Counted from the stretch's first letter, positions 1-7,838 are shown. The stretch is DNA of 27,150 bases from Zymomonas sp. (GCA_027489105.1 JAIYAJ010000576.1:1-27150); one strand, 5' to 3'. Notes: generated from the sequence alone by a model not told the origin. Program-made: numbers and translations.

Positions 1-161
1 CCTTCTCGATCGCGGCGGTCGGCCTGATCATCGGCGGCCTGCTGGCCGCGCCGCTCGGGGCGATATTGGCGAAGAAGATCGAGGCGAAGCGCCTGTTGCT
101 GCTGGTCGGTATCGTCTTGACGGCGACCAGCCTCTACAGCCTGTGGCGTGCGCTGCACTGA
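1..161 (+). CDS. TSUP (TauE/SafE-like) membrane permease, C-terminal fragment
   Basis: The window opens inside this gene; only the last 52 or so codons are present, ending at TGA 159-161. The visible peptide has two hydrophobic stretches. The first is glycine- and alanine-rich (AVGLIIGGLLAAPLGA), followed by a basic KKIEAKR loop and a second helix (LLLLVGIVLTATSLYSL) just before the end. This matches the usual C-terminus of TSUP-family permeases (sulfite, sulfoacetate or other anion exporters), where a G-G-x-x-A-A-P-x-G helix precedes a short basic loop and a last helix. The substrate cannot be told. It converges on the PilZ gene, with about 100 bp between them. Another polytopic permease family is possible because so little is visible. 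Confidence 0.55.
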   Translation, partial: FSIAAVGLIIGGLLAAPLGAILAKKIEAKRLLLLVGIVLTATSLYSLWRALH

Positions 162-262
162 GGCAGCGGACGGTACGCAATGCTACACTTACCGGATTCC
201 GGCGGCGTCCTCTCCATTGCAGCGCGCTGGCCTGAGCACCGCTGGCGGAAAGAACTCGGGAC

Positions 263-607
263 TTAAGCCGCCAGGATCGATTGCAATTCCTGCGGACCGA
301 GCGGCTGGGCGAACTTGACGCCGATCGACCGGCCTTCCGCCCACATCACCCGGCCGAGCCGTTCCAGACGCGGCCAGTGCAGCCAGACGAGGTCGCGGAT
401 ATTCTGCGTCTCGGGCAGTTCGATCCGCGCGCCGCCGCGCGACAGATCGAGCACGCGCACAGGCACCATCTGCCCGCCCGACATGACCGTCCCGAAGATC
501 AGCGTCTCGTTGCGCTCGCTGCGCCGCCGGTCGGCATCATTCGCTTCCGACTGGCCAGTGATCCGGGCCAGGGCATGGCGGGAAAAATCCTTCAACCGTT
601 CGAGCAT
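263..607 (-). CDS. PilZ domain protein
   Basis: A 114-residue soluble protein that is essentially one PilZ domain, the family that binds cyclic di-GMP and controls motility, biofilm or polysaccharide output. Both ligand motifs are visible: the RxxxR element in RRRSERNE (R28 and R32) and the D/N-x-S-x-x-G element in DLSRGG (D54, S56, G59). The intact motifs suggest it can still bind c-di-GMP. The N-terminal 25 residues are a short charged leader, and there is no output domain, so it would act by protein contact. The start at 605-607 has a good purine-rich ribosome site (GAGGAAGAG) a few bases upstream. It is divergent from the gene at 836. No diguanylate cyclase is in view, so its target is unknown. 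Confidence 0.85.
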   Translation of the reverse strand: MLERLKDFSRHALARITGQSEANDADRRRSERNETLIFGTVMSGGQMVPVRVLDLSRGGARIELPETQNIRDLVWLHWPRLERLGRVMWAEGRSIGVKFAQPLGPQELQSILAA

Positions 608-835
608 CCGTCTCTTCCTCGCGGATATCGTGGATCCGCCGCTGTCGTTCCTGTTGATGCTTCAATCCCATGCAGAGGGCGAGTCGCGCTATTCGGGGTT
701 ACCCGCAATCCTTTGCGGATTGTACGGAGGAGCGGGCGGGGCGTTGGCCTATCCTGTGTCCACTGTCGGCATTGCGCCACGGCGATGGCCTGATATGTTC
801 CGGTCTTGTTCTGGGAGCCGACTCGGGGAAAGGCC

Positions 836-1327
836 ATGGCCGAGGACGACAGTTACGATCCGCATCATGCCATGGTGAGTGGGCACCGGATCCCGCTGCC
901 GGTGCTCGGCATCCTCCGCGACAACGAGCTTTGCTATTTCGACGACGCCCGGCTGCTGCGCGAATTTCCCGAATATGTCGCGGCAGACGACATCCTGACC
1001 GGGATGGAGATGTTCGACGACGATGGCGGGCACTGGCGGGTGCGCGCGGTGCGGCGGGTGTCGCCGCCGCCCGGCCCGCGCCGCTGGTGGCAATTCTGGC
1101 CGTTCTGGAAAGCGCCCAATGCGATCCTGGAGTTCGATCTCGACCGGCTCGACGATGTCGATTTCAAGACGGTGCGCGACAGGGTCATCAAGCTCACCAA
1201 GGTGGCGATGGCCGACGATGAGCCCGAGGACCGCAAGGAGGTGCTGGCCAATCTGCGCCGCGCTGAGGACCTCAAGGATCTCGCCGAGGAGCTGGGCCTG
1301 CCCGATCGCGTGGGTTTCTTCGACTGA
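836..1327 (+). CDS. Hypothetical protein, 163 residues, Trp-rich central segment
   Basis: I do not recognise this family. ATG 836 is preferred over an in-frame ATG at 806 because GGGGA (825-828 onward) sits about six bases before it. The product is acidic and has no signal peptide or clear membrane helix. It can be read in three parts. Residues about 1-60 carry a predicted alpha/beta region with many Asp and Glu. The middle has the tryptophan- and proline-rich stretch PPPGPRRWWQFWPFWK. The C-terminal third is strongly charged and helical (DRVIKLTKVAMADDEPEDRK and onward). The WWQFWPFW segment may lie on a membrane or bind a hydrophobic partner, but that is inference. The reading frame is well supported by codon pattern. 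It stands alone between the PilZ gene and the yggT operon. Confidence 0.75.
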   Translation: MAEDDSYDPHHAMVSGHRIPLPVLGILRDNELCYFDDARLLREFPEYVAADDILTGMEMFDDDGGHWRVRAVRRVSPPPGPRRWWQFWPFWKAPNAILEFDLDRLDDVDFKTVRDRVIKLTKVAMADDEPEDRKEVLANLRRAEDLKDLAEELGLPDRVGFFD

Positions 1328-1422
1328 CGGACGACATGGGCCGGCCCTGACGGTTGCCCCATCGCCCGCGCGCCCTTACATCGGGCCATGACGCCATGAG
1401 GGTCATTCGCGAAGGGGCTTAG

Positions 1423-1725
1423 ATGCTGGTTCTCCTGTTGCAGATCGTGGACATGCTGCTGGGCGTGTTCACCTGGATCGTGATCATCCAGGGAATCATG
1501 TCCTGGCTCGTCGCCTTCAACGTGATCAACACCTATAACGACTTCGTCCGGCAGGTGCTCTTCGCGCTGCAGAAAATCACCGAGCCCGTCTATCGTCCCG
1601 TGCGTCGCATCATGCCCGATTTCGGCCAGCTCGACCTGTCGCCGCTCGTCGTCCTGCTGCTGATCTATATCGCGCGCATGGTGATCGGTTACGGCATCGT
1701 CCAGGCGGCCTCGGCGGGCGTCTGA
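1423..1725 (+). CDS. YggT family integral membrane protein
   Basis: A 100-residue inner-membrane protein with two hydrophobic segments: residues about 2-30 (LLLQIVDMLLGVFTWIVIIQGIMSWLVAF) and about 65-95 (SPLVVLLLIYIARMVIGYGIV). Between them lies the conserved YggT loop, including the PVYRPVRRIMP element and a nearby D-L-S-P. These are the family hallmarks. YggT proteins are small membrane proteins of unclear role, linked in various bacteria to osmotic tolerance or division. A ribosome site (AAGGGG, 1412-1417) precedes ATG 1423 by five bases. It is the first gene of the yggT-DUF167-folD-marC run, and its TGA overlaps the likely start of the next gene. Confidence 0.9.
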   Translation: MLVLLLQIVDMLLGVFTWIVIIQGIMSWLVAFNVINTYNDFVRQVLFALQKITEPVYRPVRRIMPDFGQLDLSPLVVLLLIYIARMVIGYGIVQAASAGV

Positions 1726-2039
1726 CGGCCTGGACTCAGACGGCGGACGGACTGAAGCTCGCCGTCCGCGTCACGCCCCGCGCCGGCCGGGACGCGATCG
1801 AAGGCGTGGTGCGCGGCGATGACGATCGCAGCTGGCTTTCGGTCAAGCTTTGCGCGGCGCCGACCGATGGTGCGGCGAACGAAGCGCTCGTCCGGCTGCT
1901 GGCCAAGGCGCTGGGCGTGGCGCGCCGGGACGTCACTCTGGCCAGCGGCGCCACATCGCGTCTAAAGAGGCTCGACATAGAGGGTGATCCGGCGCGTCTC
2001 GCGGCCGCACTCGAAACCATGTTCAGGGACAAGGCATGA
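1722..2039 (+). CDS. DUF167 (YggU-like) protein with probable CTG start
   Basis: A DUF167-family protein of about 105 residues. The conserved core is clear: [18 protein letters not shown] near the N-terminus, then [21 protein letters not shown] and a G-x-x-S-R-x-K-R-L segment (GATSRLKRL). The first ATG/GTG/TTG in frame is GTG 1806, which would delete the first conserved strand and its VTPRAG loop. Reading upstream in frame, the conserved N-terminus runs back to CTG 1722, which overlaps the yggT TGA as CTGA, in the place usually taken by ATGA. I therefore place the start at CTG 1722 (ACG 1725 is next); this is inference. The 3' end overlaps folD by ATGA, suggesting translational coupling along the operon. 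Its function is unknown. Confidence 0.8.
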   Translation: MTAWTQTADGLKLAVRVTPRAGRDAIEGVVRGDDDRSWLSVKLCAAPTDGAANEALVRLLAKALGVARRDVTLASGATSRLKRLDIEGDPARLAAALETMFRDKA

Positions 2040-2929
2040 GCGCGGACATCATCGACGGCAAGGCATTCGCGGCAGGGCTGCGCGGGCGGGTGGCGGCGCT
2101 GGTCGGCCCGTTCCGTGCAGCGGCGGGCCGGGCACCGGGCCTAGCCGTGGTCCTGGTCGGCGAGGATCCGGCCAGCCAGGTCTATGTCCGCTCGAAGCAC
2201 AAGGCGACGGTCGAGGCGGGGATGGAGAGCTTCGAGCATCGCCTGCCGGCCGATGCGACGCAGGACCAGCTTCTCGCGCTCGTGCGCCAGCTCAACGAAG
2301 ACGAGCGCGTCGACGGCATCCTTGTCCAGCTGCCGCTGCCCGCGCCGCTCGACGAGCAGCAGGTGATCGCGACGATCGACCCCGACAAGGATGTCGACGG
2401 ATTCCATGTCGTCAACGCCGGACGGTTGGCGGTGGGCCAGCCCGGCTATGTCCCCTGCACCCCGCTCGGCTGCCTGATGCTGCTCAAGGACCGGCTCGGC
2501 GATCTGTCGGGCCTGAACGCGGTGGTGATCGGCCGCTCCAACATCGTCGGCAAGCCGATGGCACAGCTGCTGCTGGCCGAAAGCTGCACCGTCACCGTCG
2601 CGCACAGCCGCACCCGCGATCTGCCCGAGGTCGTCCGGCGGGCGGACATCGTCGTCGCGGCGGTCGGCCGCCCCGAAATGGTGCGCGGCGACTGGATCAA
2701 GCCCGGCGCTGTGGTGATCGACGTCGGCATCAACCGCGTGCCCGGCGCGGAGCCCGGCAAGACCCGGCTGGTCGGCGACGTCGCCTATGACGAGGCGGCG
2801 GCGGTGGCCTCTGCCGTCACCCCCGTCCCCGGCGGGGTCGGGCCGATGACGATCGCGGTCCTCCTGCGCAACACGCTGGTCGCCGCCCACCGCCGCGCGG
2901 GCGTCGCGCTGGCCCCGGACGCGATCTGA
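2036..2929 (+). CDS. folD: Bifunctional methylenetetrahydrofolate dehydrogenase / methenyltetrahydrofolate cyclohydrolase
   Basis: This 297-residue cytosolic enzyme interconverts 5,10-methylene-, 5,10-methenyl- and 10-formyl-tetrahydrofolate using NADP, supplying one-carbon units for purines and initiator formyl-Met-tRNA. Family signatures are all visible. They are the catalytic Y-x-x-x-K (Y50, K54 in YVRSK), the DKDVDGFH block with following N-x-G-x-L, PCTPLG, the nucleotide-binding GRSNIVGKP loop, and the C-terminal [10 protein letters not shown] substrate loop. Length is normal for FolD. The start ATG overlaps the preceding stop (ATGA), and the next gene, marC, begins at the base after its own stop, so it is inside a compact operon. 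Confidence 0.97.
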   Translation: MSADIIDGKAFAAGLRGRVAALVGPFRAAAGRAPGLAVVLVGEDPASQVYVRSKHKATVEAGMESFEHRLPADATQDQLLALVRQLNEDERVDGILVQLPLPAPLDEQQVIATIDPDKDVDGFHVVNAGRLAVGQPGYVPCTPLGCLMLLKDRLGDLSGLNAVVIGRSNIVGKPMAQLLLAESCTVTVAHSRTRDLPEVVRRADIVVAAVGRPEMVRGDWIKPGAVVIDVGINRVPGAEPGKTRLVGDVAYDEAAAVASAVTPVPGGVGPMTIAVLLRNTLVAAHRRAGVALAPDAI

Positions 2930-3592
2930 ATGTCGCTGTTCGAGCCCGATATGCTCGCGCTGTTCCTGTCGGCCTTCGTGACCCTGTTCGTGGTCATCGA
3001 CCCGCCGGGCTGCGCGCCGATCTTCGCCAGCCTGACGCGCGACGCGCCGCACGGGCAGCGGCGCTCCATGGCGATTCGCTCGACCGCGATCGCGACGGTG
3101 CTGCTGCTCGTCTTCGCGCTGGTCGGCGAGAAATTGCTGGCGACGCTGGGCATCAGCCTCGACGCCTTCCGCATCGCCGGCGGCATCATGCTGTTCCTGA
3201 TCGCGCTGGAGATGGTGTTCGAGAAGCGCACCGAGCGCCGCGAGGGCCGCGCCGACGAGATCAGCCGCAAGGCCGCCGAGGAGCGCCGGCCGATCGAGGA
3301 CATCTCGGTCTTCCCGATGGCGATACCGATGATCGCCGGCCCCGGCTCGATCGCGACGGTGATGCTGCTCGTGTCGCGCAGCCACGGGCTTCAGCAGACC
3401 TTCGTCGTCCTCGCCGCTCTGGCCGCCGTCCTCACGCTCACCCTAGCCGCCCTTCTCGCGGCGGGCCCGCTGATGCGCGTGCTGGGGCCGAAGCTCGAAG
3501 CGATGATCACCCGCGTGCTCGGCGTGCTGCTCGCCGCGCTTGCCGCGCAGTTCGTGATCGACGGGATCAGGACCTCGTTCGGCATCGCCTGA
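2930..3592 (+). CDS. MarC family integral membrane protein
   Basis: A 220-residue polytopic inner-membrane protein with about six hydrophobic helices. Features of the MarC/UPF0056 family are present: the FVTLFVVIDPPGCAPIF segment near the N-terminus (family D-P-x-G/P-x-x-P motif), GGIMLFLIALEM, and the second-half repeat FPMAIPMIAGPGSIATV. An acidic and basic cytoplasmic linker (about residues 100-122, KRTERREGRADE) separates the halves. The family was once tied to multiple antibiotic resistance, but that role was not upheld, and its transport substrate is unknown. It starts directly at the base after the folD stop, so it is probably translated from the same message. It converges on the large minus-strand gene ending at 3614. 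Confidence 0.92.
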   Translation: MSLFEPDMLALFLSAFVTLFVVIDPPGCAPIFASLTRDAPHGQRRSMAIRSTAIATVLLLVFALVGEKLLATLGISLDAFRIAGGIMLFLIALEMVFEKRTERREGRADEISRKAAEERRPIEDISVFPMAIPMIAGPGSIATVMLLVSRSHGLQQTFVVLAALAAVLTLTLAALLAAGPLMRVLGPKLEAMITRVLGVLLAALAAQFVIDGIRTSFGIA

Positions 3593-3613
3593 GCGGCGCG
3601 CGCCCGCCTTCGG

Positions 3614-5428
3614 TCAGCGGACCATCTTCCACAGGCGGAAGGGCGAGTTGGCCGGCAGTTCGACCGGCTGGAGCCAGTCGGGTACCGCTCCGTCGATCAG
3701 CTGACTGTAGAAGCCCTGCGGCGCACGCGCGCGGTAAATGGTCGATTCGGCCATGCCGGGGCAGAGCAGCAGCATCGTCGCACCCCGCCGTCGCATGACC
3801 TCGTGCGCCACCTCGGGCGAGGTTGCGCGGAAAGCGTGGTGGACGTCGAGAATCGCAGCTCCATTGCGGTGATAGGGGCCGGCGACCGCACTGTGTTTCG
3901 TGATCGCGATCAGGCGCGGTCCCAGGTCGACGAAGGTCAACATCGTCGCGCGGGGCAATGCGTCGAGCTGGGCGAGCGCGGGCAGCGTCACGCAGCGGCG
4001 CGGCTTGCCTTCGGTGCGCGCGACGACCTTCTCGCGTTTCTGCTCCTTGGCCGACTTGGGCAGCATCGCGGCGAACTGCGCAAGCTGTCCGGAGAGCGCG
4101 AAGAAGACGAGCAAGGTCCCGCCGACGCGGACGAGCGAGGAGCCCGAATCGAGAAGGCGCGGCAGCAGCTGCCAACCGAGCCAGGTCGCGCCGAACACCG
4201 CCAGCAGCTGCGCCTGCGGGCCGAAGCGCGACTGCCAGGCGAGGCCGGCGGTCGCCAGCAGGCTGAGCAGCGCCAGCGTCGCCCAGACCGGCCCGGCGGC
4301 GGTACCGCGCGAGCGCCATGCCGCCAGCATCGCGCCGATCGTTCCGATGATCGGCAGCCAGCTGGTCTGCAAGGCGTCGCGCCAGGGCTTGGCATAGATC
4401 GGCTTGACCTCGCGGATGTGCGAGAACCAGAGCCGCTCGAGCTCGGGCGAAATCGCTTCGGGCCGCCCCAGACATTGCGGGAAGCTGCCCGCGTAGAAGC
4501 CGGCAATGGCCGCACCGGCGAGGAACAGCAGCGCGAGCCTGAGCATCCGGCGGTCGCCGCGCAGGAAGCTGAGCGCGGTCATCAGCGCCGATGTCAGCAG
4601 CAGGGTCGACAGATAGACCGGCGACAGCACGTCGCAGACCATCGCGCGATTGTCGTTGGATGCGAAGGCCGCGAAGCCGATCGCGCAGCCACCGCCGAGC
4701 GACACCGCATAGCTGCGCAGCCGCTGCGCGTCGTCGGATGCGCCGATGATCGCCCAGCGCAGCGCGATCGACGCCCCCGCCACCGCCATCAGCGGAATCA
4801 GTTCGAGTCCGATGCTGAGCGAGAAGGCGCTCGCCGCACCGGCTAGCACGCCGCCGCGCCGGGCCGAGGGATCGGCGATGCCGGCCACGACGACCAGCAG
4901 CGAGGCCAGCTGCCAGCCATGATGGTCGATCCGCAGCGGCATCCACATGAACAAGGTCGTCTGGGCGCACATCAGGATCGCGAAGGCGACCGGGTAGGCG
5001 CGCGGATGGATGACCCGCCGGGTGGTGATCACCAGCGCCCACAGCGCGGGGGCGAGCGCGAGCATCGGCGCGACCGCGACCGCAATGCGTTCTGCGGTGA
5101 ACGCCCCGAACAGCGGCTGGAACAGCAGGATCAGCCCCGCGATCGGCAGGTCGACGATCCGCGACCAGTGGACGTTGAGCCCCTCGGGGGGCGCCAGCTT
5201 GTACTGGCGCAGGTCGAACCAGCCCTGCCCGCCCAGCCAGGCCTTGACCTCGGCGAGGCGCAGATTGTCGTCGGTGTCGCTGAGCGCCAGCCAGCGGATC
5301 TGGCCCCATTTATAGGATAGGAAATAGAGGCAGGTGCCGAGGAAGAGCACGACCAGCATCATCCGCCAGTGCCGCTCGATCCACGCCATCATGCGGTCTT
5401 CGAAAGCGGTCTCGGGCTGGTCCTGCAT
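3614..5428 (-). CDS. Large GT-C-like membrane protein (paralog A)
   Basis: A 604-residue polytopic inner-membrane protein, not a named family I can identify. An N-terminal helix (about 22-37) is followed by an exposed segment with an acidic cluster, D51-x-D53-D54 (LSDTDDNLRL), then W-S-R-I-V-D-L-P, a run of helices, and the motif L-R-I-D168-H169-H170-G-W-Q. The C-terminal 150 residues are less hydrophobic and end in a short soluble region. An acidic pair after the first helix plus a second acid/His motif in a later loop is the layout of GT-C glycosyltransferases such as STT3/PglB, which use polyprenyl-linked sugar donors in the periplasm. It is a full-length paralog of the gene at 9454-11223. 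No clear ribosome site precedes the start. The GT-C role is inference. Confidence 0.7.
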   Translation of the reverse strand: MQDQPETAFEDRMMAWIERHWRMMLVVLFLGTCLYFLSYKWGQIRWLALSDTDDNLRLAEVKAWLGGQGWFDLRQYKLAPPEGLNVHWSRIVDLPIAGLILLFQPLFGAFTAERIAVAVAPMLALAPALWALVITTRRVIHPRAYPVAFAILMCAQTTLFMWMPLRIDHHGWQLASLLVVVAGIADPSARRGGVLAGAASAFSLSIGLELIPLMAVAGASIALRWAIIGASDDAQRLRSYAVSLGGGCAIGFAAFASNDNRAMVCDVLSPVYLSTLLLTSALMTALSFLRGDRRMLRLALLFLAGAAIAGFYAGSFPQCLGRPEAISPELERLWFSHIREVKPIYAKPWRDALQTSWLPIIGTIGAMLAAWRSRGTAAGPVWATLALLSLLATAGLAWQSRFGPQAQLLAVFGATWLGWQLLPRLLDSGSSLVRVGGTLLVFFALSGQLAQFAAMLPKSAKEQKREKVVARTEGKPRRCVTLPALAQLDALPRATMLTFVDLGPRLIAITKHSAVAGPYHRNGAAILDVHHAFRATSPEVAHEVMRRRGATMLLLCPGMAESTIYRARAPQGFYSQLIDGAVPDWLQPVELPANSPFRLWKMVR

Positions 5429-5701
5429 CGCGCCCGCTTAGGACGAGCTTGCACCTGCCGCAACGGCCTTGGCGCTCCTTCGCAAGGCTCGTTGCGCTAT
5501 TGTTAGGCTGGCGTTCAGCTTCGGAATGCTGTGTTTCCGCTCATCCGGAAACGGACACGCGGGGATCGGACTGGCAATTTCCACCCCACGGGAGGCGCTC
5601 CTTCGGGGTTCCCTTGCCCCGGGGAGCGTGTTCCTCCTTCGTCGGCGCCTCCGGTCGCGGACCGCTTGTCGCTTCTGCGCTTTTGTGGAAGAGCGCGACC
5701 G
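5429..5701. promoter_or_regulatory. Structured divergent intergenic region with three hairpins
   Basis: This 273-bp gap separates the divergent paralog A (minus) and gtrA-like (plus) genes and contains no credible ORF. Three perfect or near-perfect stems are visible. H1 at 5461-5494 pairs CAACG-GCCTTG with CAAGGC-t-CGTTG (11 bp, one bulge). H2 at 5533-5552 pairs GTTTCCG with CGGAAAC (7 bp, 6-nt loop). H3 at 5591-5637 pairs GGAGG, CGCTCC and CGGGG with CCCCG, GGAGCG and CCTCC (16 bp with small bulges, 8-nt loop). The 12-mer GGCGCTCCTTCG occurs twice, at 5471-5482 (H1) and 5594-5605 (H3). Neither flanking gene ends here, so these are not simple terminators. A structured leader or small RNA is possible. 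Confidence 0.5.
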
Positions 5702-6118
5702 ATGTCCGACATCCCGATCCTGTCCCGCGAGCGCATGGCCCTGCTCGGTCAATTGGTGCGCTACGGCGTCACCGGTGCGCTGGCCTCGGTCGTCAACATC
5801 GGCATCTATCATGCGCTGGTGCGGCTGGCCGGGATGCACCCCAATCTGGCCTGGACCTTCGGCTTCGTCGGGGCGGCCGCCACCGGCTATGTCATCCATG
5901 GCAAATGGAGCTTTCGCGGCCATGGTTCGCGCGACCGGCAGACGGTCCGCATCCTGCGCTTCGCGATCGTGTCGCTGATCAGCTTCGCGCTCAACAGCCT
6001 GTGGGTGTGGCTGCTGGTCCAGCATATGGACCTTCCGATCTGGGCCCCCTATCCCCTGGTGCTATGCGTGACCCCGCTTCTCGTCTTCTGGCTGAACCGC
6101 CAATGGGTGTTCGAATGA
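5702..6118 (+). CDS. GtrA family membrane protein (polyprenyl-linked sugar flippase type)
   Basis: A 138-residue membrane protein with four hydrophobic helices and the GtrA-family pattern. It opens with LGQLVRYGVTGALASVVNIGIYHALV, has the mid-protein G-Y-V-I-H-G-K-W-S-F segment, and ends in VFWLNRQWVFE, a typical GtrA tail. GtrA-type proteins are thought to move undecaprenyl-phosphate-sugar across the inner membrane. ATG 5702 was chosen because the conserved region starts there and a GGAAGAG element lies about eight bases upstream; the frame stays open further upstream but without family-like sequence. Its stop overlaps the GT2 start as ATGA, which suggests coupled synthesis with its expected enzymatic partner. 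Confidence 0.9.
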   Translation: MSDIPILSRERMALLGQLVRYGVTGALASVVNIGIYHALVRLAGMHPNLAWTFGFVGAAATGYVIHGKWSFRGHGSRDRQTVRILRFAIVSLISFALNSLWVWLLVQHMDLPIWAPYPLVLCVTPLLVFWLNRQWVFE

Positions 6119-7107
6119 GCACCCCGCTTGCCTCGGTCCCACTCCTGTCGGTGATCGTCCCCGTCAAGGACGAGGAGGAGGCGATCGCGCCCTTCGTCGC
6201 GCGCATGTCGCGGGTGCTCGACGCGCTCGCCGATCCCGAGGGGCGGCCGATCGCGTGGGAAATCCTGTTCGTCGACGACGGCAGCAGCGATCGGACGATG
6301 GCCGCGATTCTGGTCGCGCACGAGGCCGACTCCCGCGTGATGGCGCTGTCGCTGTCGCGCAACTTCGGCAAGGAAGCGGCCTTGTCTGCGGGCATCGACA
6401 ATGCGCGCGGCCAGCTGGTCATTCCGATCGACGTCGACATGCAGGATCCGCCCGAGGTGATCGGGGAGATGATCGCCAAATGGCGCGAGGGCTATGACGT
6501 CGTCTATGGCGTGCGGCGCAGCCGCATGACCGACAGCTTGCCCAAGCGGCTCACCGCCGATCTCTATTATCGGGCGCACAACTGGCTTTCGAAGGACAAG
6601 ATCCCCGAACATGCCGGCGACTTCCGCCTGCTCGATCGCCGCGTGGTCGAGGTGATCAAGCGGATGCCCGAGCGCAACCGCTTCATGAAGGGGCTGTTCG
6701 CCTGGTCCGGCTTCCGTCAGACGGCGGTCGAATATGACCGGGCGGAGCGCGCGGTGGGCACCACCAAGTTCAACTATTGGAAGCTGTGGCAGCTGGCGAT
6801 CGACGGGATCACCTCCGCCTCGACCGCGCCGCTCCGGGTCTGGTCCTATGTCGGCGCGCTCATCGCGGTCGTGGCCCTGGTCTATGCGGTGTTCATCGGC
6901 GTCCGTACGCTGATCTACGGCGCCGATGTCGCGGGCTATCCCTCGCTGATGGTCGCCACCCTCTTTCTCGGCGGCGTCCAGCTGCTGTCGCTCGGCATCC
7001 TCGGCGAATATGTCGGCCGGATCCTCGTCGAAACCAAGAAGCGGCCGATCTACATCGTCCGCGACCGGATCGGCTGCCCCGATCCCGAAGCCAGGGACCT
7101 CGCCTGA
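6115..7107 (+). CDS. Polyprenyl-phosphate glycosyltransferase, GT2 family (GtrB/DPM1-like)
   Basis: A 330-residue enzyme that would transfer a sugar from a nucleotide donor to undecaprenyl phosphate on the cytoplasmic face. The GT-A domain fills the first 230 residues: LSVIVPVKDEEEA, then LFVDDGSSDRT, then the metal-binding IDVDMQDPPE (D-x-D followed by Q-D-P-P-E as in DPM1/GtrB/ArnC). The DFRLLDRR and MPERNRFMKG elements follow. Two C-terminal membrane helices (near WSYVGALIAVVALVYAVFIG and MVATLFLGGVQLLSLGILGEY) end in VGRILVETKKRPIYIV, the classic tail. The gene overlaps gtrA by ATGA and the methyltransferase by TGATG, giving a three-gene operon. The sugar is not predictable. Confidence 0.92.
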   Translation: MSTPLASVPLLSVIVPVKDEEEAIAPFVARMSRVLDALADPEGRPIAWEILFVDDGSSDRTMAAILVAHEADSRVMALSLSRNFGKEAALSAGIDNARGQLVIPIDVDMQDPPEVIGEMIAKWREGYDVVYGVRRSRMTDSLPKRLTADLYYRAHNWLSKDKIPEHAGDFRLLDRRVVEVIKRMPERNRFMKGLFAWSGFRQTAVEYDRAERAVGTTKFNYWKLWQLAIDGITSASTAPLRVWSYVGALIAVVALVYAVFIGVRTLIYGADVAGYPSLMVATLFLGGVQLLSLGILGEYVGRILVETKKRPIYIVRDRIGCPDPEARDLA

Positions 7108-7838
7108 TGGACCGCGCCGCCTATGACCGGATGGCCGAGATCGACAAGGACCATTGGTGGTTTGTCGCGCGCCGCAAGATCATCGCCGCGCTGATCGAGC
7201 GCCACCGCCCGAAGCCGGGCCCGCTCCGCATACTCGAAGTGGGGGCCGGCACCGGCTCCAATCTCGCTTTGCTGCAGCGCTTCGGCACGGTCGATGCGAT
7301 CGAGCCCGATGACGATGCGCGCGCCTTCGCCGAACAGCGCAGCGGGCTGTCGATCAAGGGCGGCTATCTGCCCCACGTGCCGCTCGACGATGGCGCTTAT
7401 GATCTGATCGTGCTGCTCGACGTGCTCGAGCATATTCCGCAGGACGTCGATGCGCTCGCCTATCTGCGGACCAAGCTCGCGCCGGGCGGGCGGATCCTCG
7501 TGACCGTGCCGGGCGCGCCGTGGATGTGGAGCGCGCATGACGTCGCGCACCATCATCAGCGCCGCTACACCGGACAGCAGCTGCGCGAGACGTTCGAGCG
7601 CGCCGGCCTCGCGCCGCGCTTCCAGTCGCATTTCAACACGCTGCTCTTCCCGCTGATCGCACTGGTGCGTCTGGTGGGCAAGATCACCGGCAAGGAGGGC
7701 GGCGACGATGCGATGCCGTCGCGTCCCGTCAATGCCGTGCTGACCGCCCTGTTCGGGGCGGAACGTCACTGGGTAGCGAGCTTGAGCATGCCCTTCGGCG
7801 TGTCCATCGCGATGGTGGCGGCCCCGACGATACGGTAG
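7107..7838 (+). CDS. Class I SAM-dependent methyltransferase
   Basis: A 243-residue methyltransferase of the Methyltransf_11/23 type. Motif I is ILEVGAGTGSN (E44-G50), the acidic end of strand 2 is E66 in AIEPDDD, and the VLLDVLEHI motif (D105-H109) follows, then APGGRILVTVPG. After the core comes HHHQRRYTGQQLRETFERAGL, a segment common in enzymes acting on lipid-linked or glycan substrates. The N-terminal YDRMAEIDKDHWWFVARR stretch is also typical of this subfamily. The start overlaps the GT2 stop. The last 73 bp overlap, tail to tail, the 3' end of the minus-strand gene ending at 7766. In this operon it probably methylates a sugar or lipid intermediate, but the acceptor is unknown. Confidence 0.88.
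   Translation: MDRAAYDRMAEIDKDHWWFVARRKIIAALIERHRPKPGPLRILEVGAGTGSNLALLQRFGTVDAIEPDDDARAFAEQRSGLSIKGGYLPHVPLDDGAYDLIVLLDVLEHIPQDVDALAYLRTKLAPGGRILVTVPGAPWMWSAHDVAHHHQRRYTGQQLRETFERAGLAPRFQSHFNTLLFPLIALVRLVGKITGKEGGDDAMPSRPVNAVLTALFGAERHWVASLSMPFGVSIAMVAAPTIR

Noticed and set aside
706..722. Six-bp hairpin CAATCC/GGATTG upstream of the 163-residue protein
   Set aside because: Short stem with no T-run and no gene ending there; chance occurrence is likely.
592..837. 81-codon minus-strand frame in the PilZ upstream gap
   Set aside because: No ribosome site, unusual composition, and it overlaps the PilZ gene start; no evidence for coding.
2141..3385. 414-codon minus-strand open frame opposite folD and marC
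   Set aside because: It lies entirely antisense to two confidently identified genes; its product is dominated by Arg, Asp, His and Gln from reversed GC-rich codons and has no recognisable domain.
3567..5309. 580-codon minus-strand frame in another phase over paralog A
   Set aside because: Same strand, shifted frame; Arg/Ala/Gly-rich low-complexity product, whereas the chosen frame gives coherent membrane helices and matches its paralog.
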